Assembly: GCA_946894095.1 (NCBI GenBank)
Contig: OX335642.1
Location: 28,097,021 to 28,161,020 of the forward strand
Origin: Incurvaria masculella
Lineage: Eukaryota; Arthropoda; Insecta; Lepidoptera; Incurvariidae
Direction of reading: 5' to 3'
Length of the DNA stretch: 64,000 bases
Part shown: one piece after another, positions 22,151-32,992 of the stretch
Position numbering within the stretch: position 1 is the stretch's first letter
Layout: every line of letters begins with the position of its first letter
Notes under the pieces: generated by a model
What the model saw: only the letters and a program-made list of their open reading frames with translations
Told to the model about the DNA's origin: nothing
Database searches by the model: none
Translations under genes and position numbers: made by a program

Positions 22151-22662
22151 TGAAAAAAATTCCAAAAATTGAATCGCCAAAAAAAACTATATAATTATTA
22201 AACCTGCTAACAAAATTTAACGCGAAAAATTGTTTGACCTGTGGAGCAGAACAGCCGGACGCCGGAAAAACATATGTAAGCATTATTGCCCAAGATGAAA
22301 CGGAGATGCTTCATGAAGGTCAATTAAATATTTCAATAACGGCAGACTTGTCCGTATCCATAGAAGCATAAAACTAACTGTGTTAGCCAAGTGGTTTGGC
22401 TGTATCGGGATACAGCATTCATATTTTTTCCCTTCGTACGTAACGTTTTAAAAGTAATATAACAAACATTATTACGTATTTAATTTAAACTAATTTACTT
22501 CAACAACTTTGTGATGCCAACAATCATCTAAATCGTTATTACAACAAATGCCGTGTCGTCATAAAGTTGAATGTTCCCGCAAACGACTCCCCATTGCCCA
22601 TGGCGCCTGGAACGAGTCCACATAGAGCAGGTAGTTGGAAGGAGGTAGCTTCGTAGACTCTG

Positions 22663-22750
22663 CCTCGGTGGCCCAGTGTTGCGACGTCTTGCGATTCGAT
22701 AAGCTGGGTAAGCACCTCTGAGCGCGGTTGGGTTCTGGATGGGTAACCAT
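22663..22750 (+). mobile_element. SINE head resembling 5S rRNA, copy 1
   Basis: AAGCTGGGTAAGCACC, GAGCGCGGTTGGG and CTGGATGGGTAACC follow the order of the 5S rRNA internal promoter (AAGTTAAGC, GGCGCGGTTAG, TGGATGGGTGACC). The preceding CTCGGTGGCCCAG is A-box-like. This suggests a 5S-derived or chimeric 5S/tRNA SINE head. A second copy is at 27667-27750. Confidence 0.6.
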
Positions 22751-22983
22751 ATTCAACCGTTGAGTTGTCAAATTTGGTATAGAGAGAGTTTGGACCTTAA
22801 GAAAGAACATAGGCTACATTTTGTGGCGGAAATTAAACTCAAATAGGCTGAAAAGGGGGATACAAGTTTGTATGCGGAACTCATTTATCATAAAATGTCA
22901 AGTTCAGCCCGACATCAGTCTGAAACGACATTGATAATTTTATGTATTTAATGGATACGACATTACCGTTATCTCATTAATTT

Positions 22984-23173
22984 GAGTTTCAGCGACATCT
23001 ACATTGAAACATTGCAATCAGATTATGAAAATGATCTGAAAAAGTATTGGTCGTGATATTCGTTCTTCCTGCATCTTCGTGTATCTTGCTTCCGACGAAT
23101 GTCACGACCAATACTTTTTCACATTATTTTCAAAATCTGATTACAATGTTCCAATATAGATGTCGCTGAAACT
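22984..23173. mobile_element. Foldback MITE with 80-bp arms
   Basis: The left arm 22984-23063 (GAGTTTCAGCGACATCTA to TATTGGTCGTGATATTCGT) is the near-perfect complement of the right arm 23094-23173 (ACGAATGTCACGACCAATA to AGATGTCGCTGAAACT), with a 30-nt spacer. No coding capacity. It could form a long hairpin RNA if transcribed. Confidence 0.8.
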
Positions 23174-24989
23174 GAAATCAATGAAACATCATTGACCTGA
23201 GCGGAGCCAGGTGCCTCAAATGGTAATTCATAAACAACATCGGAACATATTTACAGACTTGAATTGTCATGCCTAGGAGAAGGTACAGCGATCTTAATGA
23301 CGAAGTACTTTGTAAAGGTACGAAAATGAGACGGTGAAAACGGGGATTAGTCGAGCACAATCTGAACGCCTCTACATGAAAAAAATAGCATTTTTGCTGA
23401 TGACTCCTGACAAAACAAAGCCAATTTATGGAACAACAGATTATGGTATTAGGTTTGAGCTGAAGGCCGTGACGACGAAGCTAAAGGGTGGGCGCCTGTC
23501 ACTCTCGATAAATACCAAGAAAAGAGACAACGCGGGGGCTTAGCGGGGGGAGGTGGGTCGACAACATTGTGTTTTGTAGAACCCTTAATGGGTATCAGTC
23601 CCAAGGGATGCGCGCAGAAGCCGCAAAGGTTAATGTGTTTTGAAGGGAGTTTTATGAAACGGCCGAGAAGTATGTGAGAGTCTGTTTTCACCCTTCCCAA
23701 CGAATACAGTATGCGGATGTTTCGGGACGTTTTTGAATTTGCACGCAGATATAGTTTTCCTTAGCTTCAAATATTGTTTTGTAGTTATCAGAGAATGAGA
23801 TGAGGTTTTTAGATATATCACAATCTTGAACATCAATAAATTTATTATTATAAGTCGTAAATTTAATATGAATTTATTTCAACTGTTGTTGTAATTAAAA
23901 GCTACACATATCTACAACTAATTACAAAAAAAAATTTAATTTACATATAGGTACTATTGTTGCATAAACAATGAATTTGAGGTGCAATAGAAGTGCATTG
24001 AAAGTACAACCGTGGTGTAAGAAGCATTATTATTTGATTAGATTGTTGAAATCCTGCTCCAGATGATTGTTTCAATCCTAATGGACATGGAAAGCTCATA
24101 CCAAATCTACTGGTATTATTTCTACTAACTACGGTTAGACTTACTATTGTTTTGTTAGGTTATGTGGCATATGACAACGGTATCCTCTGAAAATCGCTAT
24201 GAATATGTATTCGTGTAAATTGTTTTTTTAATAGACAATATTTTTTGTACATCATAACTTTAGATGGGAATATTTTCTGGGATTATACTTCTTAGAGCGT
24301 GATTTTTCAGCGGTCGGGTTTTAGTTTTTGAACTTACGTTTCCAAATTAAACTGGGAAAGTAGTGTACGAGGGCAAACCCTCAAATTCTCACATACTATG
24401 CATTGGTAGTGTATGAGATATTTTCATTTGAAAGATTTCTTATTATTCTTTTTTCATGCTAACTATCCCTGTGAAGCTAATATCAATGTGAAGAGAGTGA
24501 TACAGGCCAGCATTGATCATAACCACGTCAGGTAGATTAACATGGTGGGTCCATCCAAGGTCTGGAAACCGGGAGTCTTCAACATGGCGTCTCTTGGCGG
24601 AGACTAACAACTCTATCGGACAGAAAGTGATCATTTAGATAGTACTCTGGAATTGGGATCGGAGGATTCCATAGGTCCGCAGATCTAAATTTGAGGATAT
24701 GGACACAATTATATCTAAATAATGACATACGGCCACCAAATTAGAACTCAGAACTCGTGCAATGGCGACGTCAACGCGGACAAGAAGGAGGTTTTAATTT
24801 AAAATCCATGCCTTAGCAAGAACACATTTGTCCAATTACTTCCATTCAATAAAACAAAAAAAAGGTTTAAAATAGATATAAAATTCTCATAAATGACTAT
24901 TAGTCACGAAATGTTTTTTGTGCAACCAAATACTTCAAAGAGGCATATTTTTTAGGTTGTGATTAAAATGCTGTAGATAGTATAGGACA
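23174..24989. other. Non-coding stretch
   Basis: Short overlapping frames around 23334-23836 show no domain. The remainder is AT-rich. Nothing supported. Confidence 0.4.
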
Positions 24990-26300
24990 AGAGAACGACG
25001 ATTATATCGGGCGGACGATGACGAAAATATCGTTCCAGCAAAGTTTCACGACGGCCGTGCAGCGAGCAAGAAAGGACGGGAGTAGTGATTGACACTCATT
25101 CGTATGGCGGCATCGTAACCGCAAGTTTTGGAAAACTGTGTCTCTCTCAAATTGGGGACGCCCAACATCGAACGTCAGTCGCAACAAACAGGGCCTGTGC
25201 AGTTCTTACGTGTGGTGCAGGTGGCCGTACCACCTCCGGACCGATTCTCCCTCGTCGCCTCCGTCATTGTCGGTGCCGCGCCACGCCTTGCCCTTATCTC
25301 GTGTTGACACATCCTACTCACGCACGCGCCGCCGCCGCCGCCGCCTCCAGAAACTCTTCCGCGCACTTGGCACGTGCGATTCACCAAATGATCGTGGATG
25401 ATTCTACATACATTTGTACCGCCCTACGTTCGAAATACGCGATATCTAAGAAGAAAAGGACGATACCCTCGGATCAAAAAGGAAGATGTTCCATCTAGCG
25501 CGCTCACTATAAGATCTGCTGTCACCCAACTAAAGAGTTAATGGCAGACTTAAACGTAGTCGAAGACGTATTGGAGGGTATGTGTGGGTGGGAAGTGACT
25601 TGAGGAACGCATTTATAGAGCACATTCGCGCGCGTTGGCGATGTTTCGACTGTGTAGCATAAGACCCGCGACTGGATTCCCATATAAATATGCACACTGT
25701 TTGCAAAATTTTACGGCTTTTCACGCGGCAGGTAGAGATATTCTCCGACGTTTCGAGCTAATCATTCAGCCCGTTGTCAAGGAGGCATCCGCCGCGCTCG
25801 TGCGCAGCAGACGACTGAGGTGACCGCTAGGCGTAAATCGTACATAGCTGTGAGTGGGGGCGGAAGCGGAAATGTGTCTGGCTGCGGTCCGAACTTCAGA
25901 CGACAGGCAATATGAGCTGACAATATCGTCGTCGATATTATCGTCTCGTTGGCCCCTTCTAAGTGGCTGAAGCACACTGTGTCCATACGGCGGACTCGCG
26001 ATAACGCCTGCATGCCCCTTCTCCTTTCTTTTCTCTAAAATGGAAATACGATATATAAAAACAAGCGGTGTCGCTGAAAATAGTCGTTGAAAAATACCAA
26101 GAAGAATATCTGCAAATGCAATGGTGAGGTGAATACGGAGGGCCCTCCAGCGCCTCAGCAAACCAGACGGCTGCTGGGCTGGTTGGTATTCGGTTTATTT
26201 GTATCATTCGGTTTGGTCGAATGCAGTCCAATACAGTCCACTGCTTGGCGGCAACAACATTTTGGTAATACAGAATCTAAAAAAAAAGCCCGAAACTTGC
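24990..26300. other. GC- and CpG-rich island, possible promoter region
   Basis: GC content is visibly higher than the surroundings, with a CGCCGCCGCCGCCGCCGCC run (about 25328-25348) and many CG dinucleotides. A TATA-box-like ATATATAAAA (26051-26060) lies about 30 bp before TAGTCGTTG. Many overlapping frames appear on both strands because stops are rare in GC-rich DNA. The plus frame at 26087-26362 contains a hydrophobic LLGWLVFGLFVSFGL but lacks an ATG. It could be a promoter and first exon of a host gene; not proven. Confidence 0.35.
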
Positions 26301-27666
26301 ATTGCTGGAACCCTTTGAAGTATATAATTTCCCAGTGGGAAAAAGTTGGCGGACGTTGCTAAAAGGTAATGAAAATAGAAGCATTCATTCCGTTAGAAAG
26401 GTACATGCGATTAATTTATTTTATATTTTTTTTTTGTACTCAGATTATATGCCCTCGTTCACTTAAGCAATTGAGAAAACGCTTAAAATAGAAACAGGAG
26501 AAGCAATCGGACGGTTTAAAAATAATACAAAAGACAAAATACTTACATAATGTTTAATCACTGTGAAAACGTGTGAAATAGGCGGGCTGTACCTTCTAAC
26601 AGCAACTTGTTTAACAGATTTGCAACACATTCTTTGAGTAACTTTTCATAGAGGCGAAGATTTATAAACAATTTGTTCTATCGACTCTAGACAAAAGTAG
26701 AAATCTCTTGCTTTTCACCTTGGACCAATTAAATAAATAAAAAAAAAGATTTCGACGAATTGATAACCTTCTCCTTTTTTGAAGTCGGTTAAAAACATAC
26801 TTTTGTTATACTTCTAATGCATTTATGTAGTAGTACTCACTAAATTTTAAACATTTACGCCTTATTCATCCTGCTACTTTTCTTACTTTATGATTTTTTG
26901 TGTTTAGATGAAACTATATATTGTAATACCCGTTTGTACGTGCTTATCAGGAAGGTCTTTTAAAATGCAAAGAATAAACGATTCTGTCCACTTAATCAAT
27001 TGTTTTTCTTTATGAAAATTGTAGGTGAAATTGTATTTTCATCTAGTTTCCAATTAAAAGTATAGTCATCCAGTGACACATAATTTCTTTGAAATGCCTT
27101 GTGGTACACAGAATGTGACCTTAAACGTCCATCCACCCCCCTGGATTAAACTCTAAGCTGGTAGAGAAGCAACTTTCACTTGGTTACGCAAATAATTCAG
27201 GTTGTCCTCAAACATCTGATATAGAGATTGGCTTGAATCCGAGTTCAAAACTTTTAAGTTTACCGAAAAGATTCCCTCCTGTTCGCAACAGTTCCGTTGT
27301 GTATACAGGGTTCATACTGTAGGTCGAACAAGATCGATTACATTCAGATAATTTGACTAATCAATGTATTAAATTTTATTTGACAAATGCAGGTAGTAAA
27401 TATTAACTAAAATAAAAACTATTCAGGCACTGTCTAGATGGGGTTGCAGATGTCCTAAAAGACTACGTCGGTGCCCATAACGCTCGCTGCGTTACCCTCT
27501 GCACGGCCAGGCTGATGCGCAGAAGAAGGAACGACCCGACTCGACTATCCTCAGACTCACTCAGTTCACTCAACAATTGCTTTCCGGCTGCGCAAATGGG
27601 ACCAAGGGTTTCTATTGCGAAAGAGATAAAATTATAATTTTGGCCAATAATTGTCTTGTACGGCCA
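26301..27666. other. Non-coding stretch with AACCGACTTC repeat fragment
   Basis: At 26750-26797 (minus strand) AACCGACTTCAAAAAAGGAG and GGTTATCAATTCGTCG match the lepidopteran repeat that hosts the large LTR insertion. The rest shows no gene. Confidence 0.5.
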
Positions 27667-27900
27667 CCCTCGGTAGCTCAGTGTGCGACGCCTTGCAATT
27701 CTATAAGCTGGGGAAGCACCTCTGAGCGCGGTTAGGTTCTGGATGGGTGTTCAGGCTTGCCGTGGTTCGGATTCCAGGTAAAACTGTAGATCCCCTTGCT
27801 TACTTACTAGGTGGTAGGGTAAATCCCGGGTTGGTACCATCGCATTGAATGGACGATGGTCGAAGCGGTAAAGATGTGTACGAACAGCTTTACATGGGTT
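27667..27900 (+). mobile_element. SINE with 5S-like head (copy 2) and shared body
   Basis: The head CTCGGTAGCTCAGTGTGCGA is followed by AAGCTGGGGAAGCACC, GAGCGCGGTTAGG and CTGGATGGGTG, the 5S-like order seen at 22663. From 27770 (CCGTGGTTCGGATTCCAGG, TAAAACTGTAG, AGGTGGTAGGG) the body is that of the tRNA-headed SINE family. The copy therefore looks like a chimera of a 5S-like head and the tRNA-SINE body. Confidence 0.6.
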
Positions 27901-27999
27901 CCTAACCATGGAATAAATTGCATTCTTAACTAAAAAGCTGATTAATATTTCAGATAGGACATAAGTAGTCCATTACAAGGATTTGAACCAGTGAACCGA

Positions 28000-28115
28000 C
28001 AAAGAAATCACTGTTCCAATTCGGAAAGAAGTGCATGGATGGGTCAGGTATGTAAACCAGACTCAGGTATATGGCCTGCATGGTAAGTCCCTGCGCCCCT
28101 AAGCTGCGAGCGATA
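28000..28115 (-). mobile_element. tRNA-like SINE head fragment
   Basis: Read downward from about 28115, CGCTCGCAGCTTAGGGGCGC and GGGACTTACCATGCAGGCC parallel the head at 6738-6690 (CGCTCGTAGCTCAGGGGTG, GGACTTGCCTTTCATGCC). No clean B box remains near the head. Confidence 0.5.
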
Positions 28116-28453
28116 TAACATATCTTAGCAAAACTATTTCAAGCGATTGCATAATCACGTACATAATTGACCTATCGTGTTGATCCTCAACCAAGTATCC
28201 CCTTTTTGTGTACAAAGGGCCGACCAAACAAAGGCTTCCTGGCTTTTACCTCTTGACTTAAGGCCGCAAGAGTTCTCGAACTTTACACAAAACTAAATGT
28301 CGAGTCATTGAACAAAGGAGAAATAGAGAAATCCTCGTCAACATATGTTTGCATTAACTTAGAGACCACAAAGAGGAAAATACAACTGACGAAACCATTC
28401 TATTTTCTTGCTTCGATATACTGAGCCCTATTGTCGTAGGTACAGGGTGAATT

Positions 28454-29025
28454 AATAATAATAATAATAATAATAACAGTTTATTTCAGGCATGTACCCA
28501 TAGACAAAATTCTAATTATAAATACATAGCATCAACACTTAATACTTAAACACTAGTTTTAATCACAGCATTGCCACTTGTCGGATTTAATATTACAAAA
28601 TGTTTGTTAAACAAACTTTCATTAATTTTTTAAATAATGGCATTGTTGCACTTACCGACGCGTTCTATAAAAGCAGCTCTCGTCTTTCTCATAATTGCGT
28701 AGAAATCATCAACCCTGTTTTCAGCGAACATACCAGACGCGCTACACCGCCACGGTAGTCCTAATATACATCTAAATGCGTTGTTATACTGGACACGCAG
28801 CGAGTTAAACGATCGCTGTGTGTACTTACTCCATAATTGGCTGGTGTAGAACGCCTGGCAGTACGCCTTGAACAGGGTGATTTTGACCTGACGAGAGCAT
28901 TGATAGAATCGCCTACCCAACATATTGCTTTTCATTGCAAGAGCCCTGCGTTGTATTTCCATATCATCGTCATCCTGTAACTTATCAGTAAGTATATGCC
29001 CTAAGTAATAATAATAATAATAAAC
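28454..29025 (-). pseudogene. CR1/L2-like LINE, 3' ORF2 fragment with (TTA)n tail
   Basis: The minus strand encodes a 110-residue piece (28962-28630) with RRFYQCSRQVKITLFKAYCQ, QLWSKYTQRSFNSLRVQYNN and RCILGLPWRCSASGMF. This is the pattern (CS..VK..LF..YC, LW..Y....L..L.V.YN, LGLP) of the thumb/C-terminal part of non-LTR reverse transcriptases. It ends in a (TTA)n tail (complement of 28454-28476), and a second AAT run at about 29005-29022 lies at the 5' junction, suggesting insertion into an AAT microsatellite. The fragment is severely 5'-truncated, so it is not functional. Confidence 0.75.
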
Positions 29026-29550
29026 CTTATGAATACCGGCATCAAAAATAAGTCACATGACTTCAACAAAATGTATGGAGACCGCGAAAAAATATATCTG
29101 AATTTAATATTGATTTATTTTATTCTTAGTGATGGTGTGGGTAATGCATGAATACTTGAAAATTTTAATCAGTTTATGAAAAATCAACACATTACTTTGG
29201 TTTACCGTATAACTTTACTTCACAGGATTTCTTCCTTATAAGTGACACTATTGGCTGGTGCAATAATACATATTGCTTTATTTTTCTCAAAATCAACGAG
29301 TTCGATTCCCGGCTAGGAAAACGATTTTTCCAAAAATCTAATGATGCAGTTTTAGTTTTTATCACATTAGCCTCATGACGCCCTTGAGTGTTTTTCGCTA
29401 TTTCTTATAGTTTCGGATTTGGCCCTGAATGCCCACTTGAAAAAATCTGACTGTATATAAGTGAGGAAATATTCTAGAGACAAATTTTAAAGTCTTAAAG
29501 TCAACTACAGAATGTCATGCCACATGAACAACGATATTAGTGCCCTATTT
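29026..29550. other. Non-coding stretch
   Basis: AT-rich; no gene or repeat recognised. Confidence 0.4.
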
Positions 29551-29612
29551 ATAACCGACTTCACAAAAGGAGGAGGTTCTATGTTCGACCTTATGAATTT
29601 TTTATGTCCGTT
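29551..29612 (+). repeat. AACCGACTTC repeat, left half (split by the LTR element)
   Basis: ATAACCGACTTCACAAAAGG, AGGAGGTTCTATGTTCGACC and TTTTTTATGTCCGTT are the start of a common lepidopteran repeat. It stops at 29612 and resumes at 42792 with CACCGATTTCTCGG, so the LTR element interrupted it. Confidence 0.75.
29609..29612. other. Target-site duplication CGTT (left)
   Basis: CGTT immediately precedes the left LTR and recurs at 42788-42791 immediately after the right LTR. Removing one copy and the element rebuilds a continuous AACCGACTTC repeat. Confidence 0.85.
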
Positions 29613-29700
29613 TGTGGACGGCCAGCCTCCACACTCAAAACATGATATATAAATACAACAAAGTAGCGTCCTATAGGCATATGAAAGTTGCGTCGCGATG

Positions 29701-30010
29701 CTGCTTAGCGACAAGTAAAAATAATACTTTTGTTTTACGCACATCTGACTAAACATAAAATCAAGGTCATCGCAGGTAGAGGGGGCGCCGAAAGGCGGAG
29801 GTATGACCCTGAGCGATCGCGCAGGTACAACGTTCGAAAGTACTCGAATAATGCTCTGCTTAGCGACAGGTAAATAATAATAAAATAATAAGAACACGGC
29901 TCACGCGCCCAAGGCCAACGCCGGCAGAGGGGTGGAGAGCGGGTACAGAGGAGGGGTATGACCCTGAGCGACTGCGCATCACAGGGCAGAGGGGAGCCGG
30001 GAGGAAAGAT
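29701..30010 (+). repeat. Two-unit 156-bp tandem duplication within left LTR
   Basis: CTGCTTAGCGACAAGTAAA at 29701 recurs as CTGCTTAGCGACAGGTAAA at 29857. GTATGACCCTGAGCGA at 29801 recurs at 29956. Spacings of 155-156 bp show one diverged tandem duplication. The same pair is present in the right LTR at +9,795. Repeated blocks in this position are often promoter or enhancer parts; this is inference. Confidence 0.7.
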
Positions 30011-30595
30011 GAGCGGGGGAGAGGGGAGAGTGCGCATGACCACTCGAAAAATGGCGGGATTCCAAGGGAGGGGCGAGGGGGATCAGAGCCTAGAACAGAA
30101 AAGGCGCGCGCGTCCCTCGTCAGTCGGTGGCGAGCGAGTCTCTGGGGCAGTATGCCTCTATTCAGGGCTTACGGCACGTAGGTTGAATACGCGGAAGTGT
30201 TTTACTATGGAATTGGCACTTGCAAAGTCTTTTCCTTCGTTATATTTTGTTTGGGGACATGGAAACGGGTCATTGAGTTTGAGAAAGTAGCAAAAGTGCA
30301 AATTTAGGAACGAGATGAGTTAGCTAAATAATCTATGTTTTCTTGCAGAGTAGATAGATTTGCAAACAGCTTTTGTTAAAATAGAGTGAAAGAATGGACG
30401 GCACTGGACCTTGGTAAGTCTGTACTAACAGTTTCGCCGTGTGGGGGAGGTGACGGCATATGTATTGATTGTATATCGAAGTTCGCGCGGCCTGTTAGAT
30501 GTGCAAGCGCATTGGATGAAGGATTAGATATGCGGGTGTACTGCATTTTGAATTACGAATTGTATGAAGAGAGACTTTATAAAGTTCAAGGTAAG

Positions 30596-30975
30596 ATTTT
30601 ACGTGGAATAAAATCTCTGGTTATAGTGGGGGGGAGGATTATTTTGTGCTCAGATATTTTGTAATATATTCAGGAAAGACCTCGCGTGTGAAATGATGGT
30701 TCGTCGACTCGGACGAGGGTACAGGATGTGGTTTTAAATGGAATAAAATCTTGTACTACAGGAGGAGGGTTTTCTGTGTTCGAATAATGTGTACAGTATT
30801 CGAGGAGGGGGCTTCACGTGGGTATTAAAGGTCCGATGGCTCGGATGAGGGTTACAGGCTGTGGTTTTACGTGGAACAAAATTTCGCCTCACAGGAGGAT
30901 GGGTTTCTGTCTTTGATTTATATGGACTATATTTAGGAAGGACTTAGGAGTGTTTGGGTGTGAGTGAAATGAGGG
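30596..30975 (+). repeat. Three diverged 134-bp tandem units within left LTR
   Basis: Units start at about 30596 (ATTTTACGTGGAATAAAATC), 30731 (GTTTTAAATGGAATAAAATC) and 30864 (GTTTTACGTGGAACAAAATT). Each then runs through an AGGAGG-type G-rich stretch; the first two also share GACTCGGACGAGGGTACAGG / GGCTCGGATGAGGGTTACAG. The same array lies at about 40391-40770 in the right LTR. Confidence 0.7.
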
Positions 30976-32992
30976 AATGCGTCAGCGCACGCTGAACCAG
31001 AAAGATATTAAATTCCTAGGATCAGTGTTGAATAGTAGGACCTGGAGTCTATAGTGGGGGCGACGGAACAGTCACGTACACCGGTTCGCTTTTTCTAGAT
31101 AAAATCTATCTAGCTAGCTACAAAAGAATAAAACGATATTTCTTCACAGAAATGTTAAGGCGATGGATGTTGAGTTGTGGGAAGCATGTTTAATCCACAT
31201 ACTTGTGCACGCTATGTGGATTTTTGTTTGCAGTGCAGCCAGAAAACGAGGCATTACGGGACATCGGTCGGGTCTGGGATCTCTATGAGATTTCATGCCA
31301 GATTGATTGTACCTTAAACGTAAATGTAGCATCACTAACGAACATTCCGAGAAGCTGCGGATCCTGAATTTGAGCCTCAAGTTAGATTGGGCGGTACCCC
31401 TTTATACTGAAAGGAGCCGGAACCCATTAAGACTTTCATACTCAGTCAAACTCTAGAGAACCATGAAAGAAAAATATAGTATTGACATTATCGCAAAAAA
31501 AAAATACACTACGATAATACAATACATACCAAATATCTCTCTGAACATAAATGACACTATGACACCGTATTTTAAATTGTTGGCATTTAGACCTGGGAGT
31601 CATGTTCCAATATTAAAATGTTCACCTCGTTTGAGAGGAAGGCGGAGGCCATACTCTGGTTCGCTTGACAACCGGCGACCAGGTTGACTATCTTAATAAA
31701 TACAAAATCTGAAGGCATATCCATCTTGGATTGACCTCAGTGTACATTTCGCAGGCAACTTCCTGTTTCCCTGCTTAAATTAGTCGACAACCTTGAGGGT
31801 TTGTCATGACTGCGGATAACCGCTTATCTTGAACTGCTGTTTCTATCAGCTCTTCTGAAAGCCTTTATTGGCTTTACCACGATCTGCCAAGTGCCGGAAC
31901 CGTGAAAATGTGGAGACACTCTCATGACCTACCCTGAGTCCAGGAAAGGCTTGGCAACGCGTGTGGCTAATGTCACTAGACGCGAAAATCTTTAAAGTGA
32001 CTACGCTTTGGTACGTCCGGAGCAGTTCACGAAACTACCCTTATGTCCATGCATTAGTAATGGCAGATGGGAGGGTCTGAGGTATGTCCTACATTCATGT
32101 GGGCTGGTACAAGACAGATTCGTAACTATGGTCACCCGCCGTAGTTTTCCGTCACCGTTTGATCGGCTGACAAAACGAACATTCTTGTGATACCTAATGT
32201 GTCGTACTTGACGTTGTCAGTGGACACTCAAAATATATAGTGGTCATGTTGTAAATCCAATACCCCAATTGGTATATAATGAACCACATAAACTCATATA
32301 TCCCTACACGGGAATTGAGCCTTGGTGTTCAGAGGCCATATTCAGGATGGTTGGCCGCCGCTTTTTGAAGCAGAGGTCGCATATACAGCCTGAAGGCAGG
32401 AAGGCGATCATGTGGGGACGCGGGATAACAGTGCCATGGATGGACCTTGGACTGTGAGGGGCGTCACCATTACCCCATGGGGTAAAAATTTTTTTGAAGT
32501 TCTGGGCATGCTGAAATGCTCTATTCCAATCAATTCAGATTTGTGTTTGTATGTGAGAGCGCGTGTATGAGAGAGAGAGAGATTATGTATCAGGTTAGGA
32601 TAGGGAGAAAGGATCCGATTAGAAGAACCGAAAGAGACAGACAGCTAGGTACAGGAGGAGGGCATAGCACCAATGAGGATTTGACAACAATATTCAGGAG
32701 AATACATGTTACCTAAGCAAGTAATGTAGTAAAATAACTAGATTTAACGTGAGCAAATCAGGAAACAGTAAATGGGAATATATTAGACGAATGGTTATGT
32801 AATGTAAATAATGAAAGCATATAGGACGATCACGAGCCAATGGGGAGAACAAATGGGACGAGTGGATACATGGTAAATAGGTAATTAATGTAGGATGTAT
32901 CCAAGGGAAATATAAGGTACATAACTTAGGTTAGATATGTATAAGCTAATGTAGGCTAGGAGTCTATTTAAGGGGGGGTCTGGAGGTTTACA

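Larger units (their letters stand above)
29613..32992 (+). repeat. Left LTR (3,380 bp)
   Basis: Starts TGTGGACGGCCAGCC and ends TCTGGAGGTTTACA. It contains a diverged 156-bp tandem duplication (about 29701-30010), a triplicated block of about 134 bp (30596-30975), several AATAAA-like motifs and an arthropod-initiator-like TCAGT at 30120. The short frames inside (for example 30386-30664, 31463-31687 and 32008-32190) have no recognised domain and are probably not genes. Confidence 0.9.

Noticed and set aside
25085..26231. Overlapping frames of 60-137 residues on both strands
   Set aside because: They arise because GC-rich DNA has few stops; frames overlap on opposite strands and several begin at TTG. 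No domain.
26087..26362. 91-residue frame with a signal-like LLGWLVFGLFVSFGL
   Set aside because: No ATG start; the first codon is TTG and no in-frame ATG precedes the hydrophobic part. Kept only as a note under the GC-rich island.
28454..28476. (AAT)n microsatellite as an independent feature
   Set aside because: It coincides with the 3' tail of the LINE fragment and is described there.
30412..30430. Miniature intron-like GTAAGT...TACTAAC...AG in the LTR
   Set aside because: Only 18 nt long, far too short to be spliced; coincidental signals.
29735..32716. About ten short frames in the LTR, each repeated at +9,795
   Set aside because: They look alike only because the LTRs are duplicates. 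None has a domain, start context or consistent codon bias.
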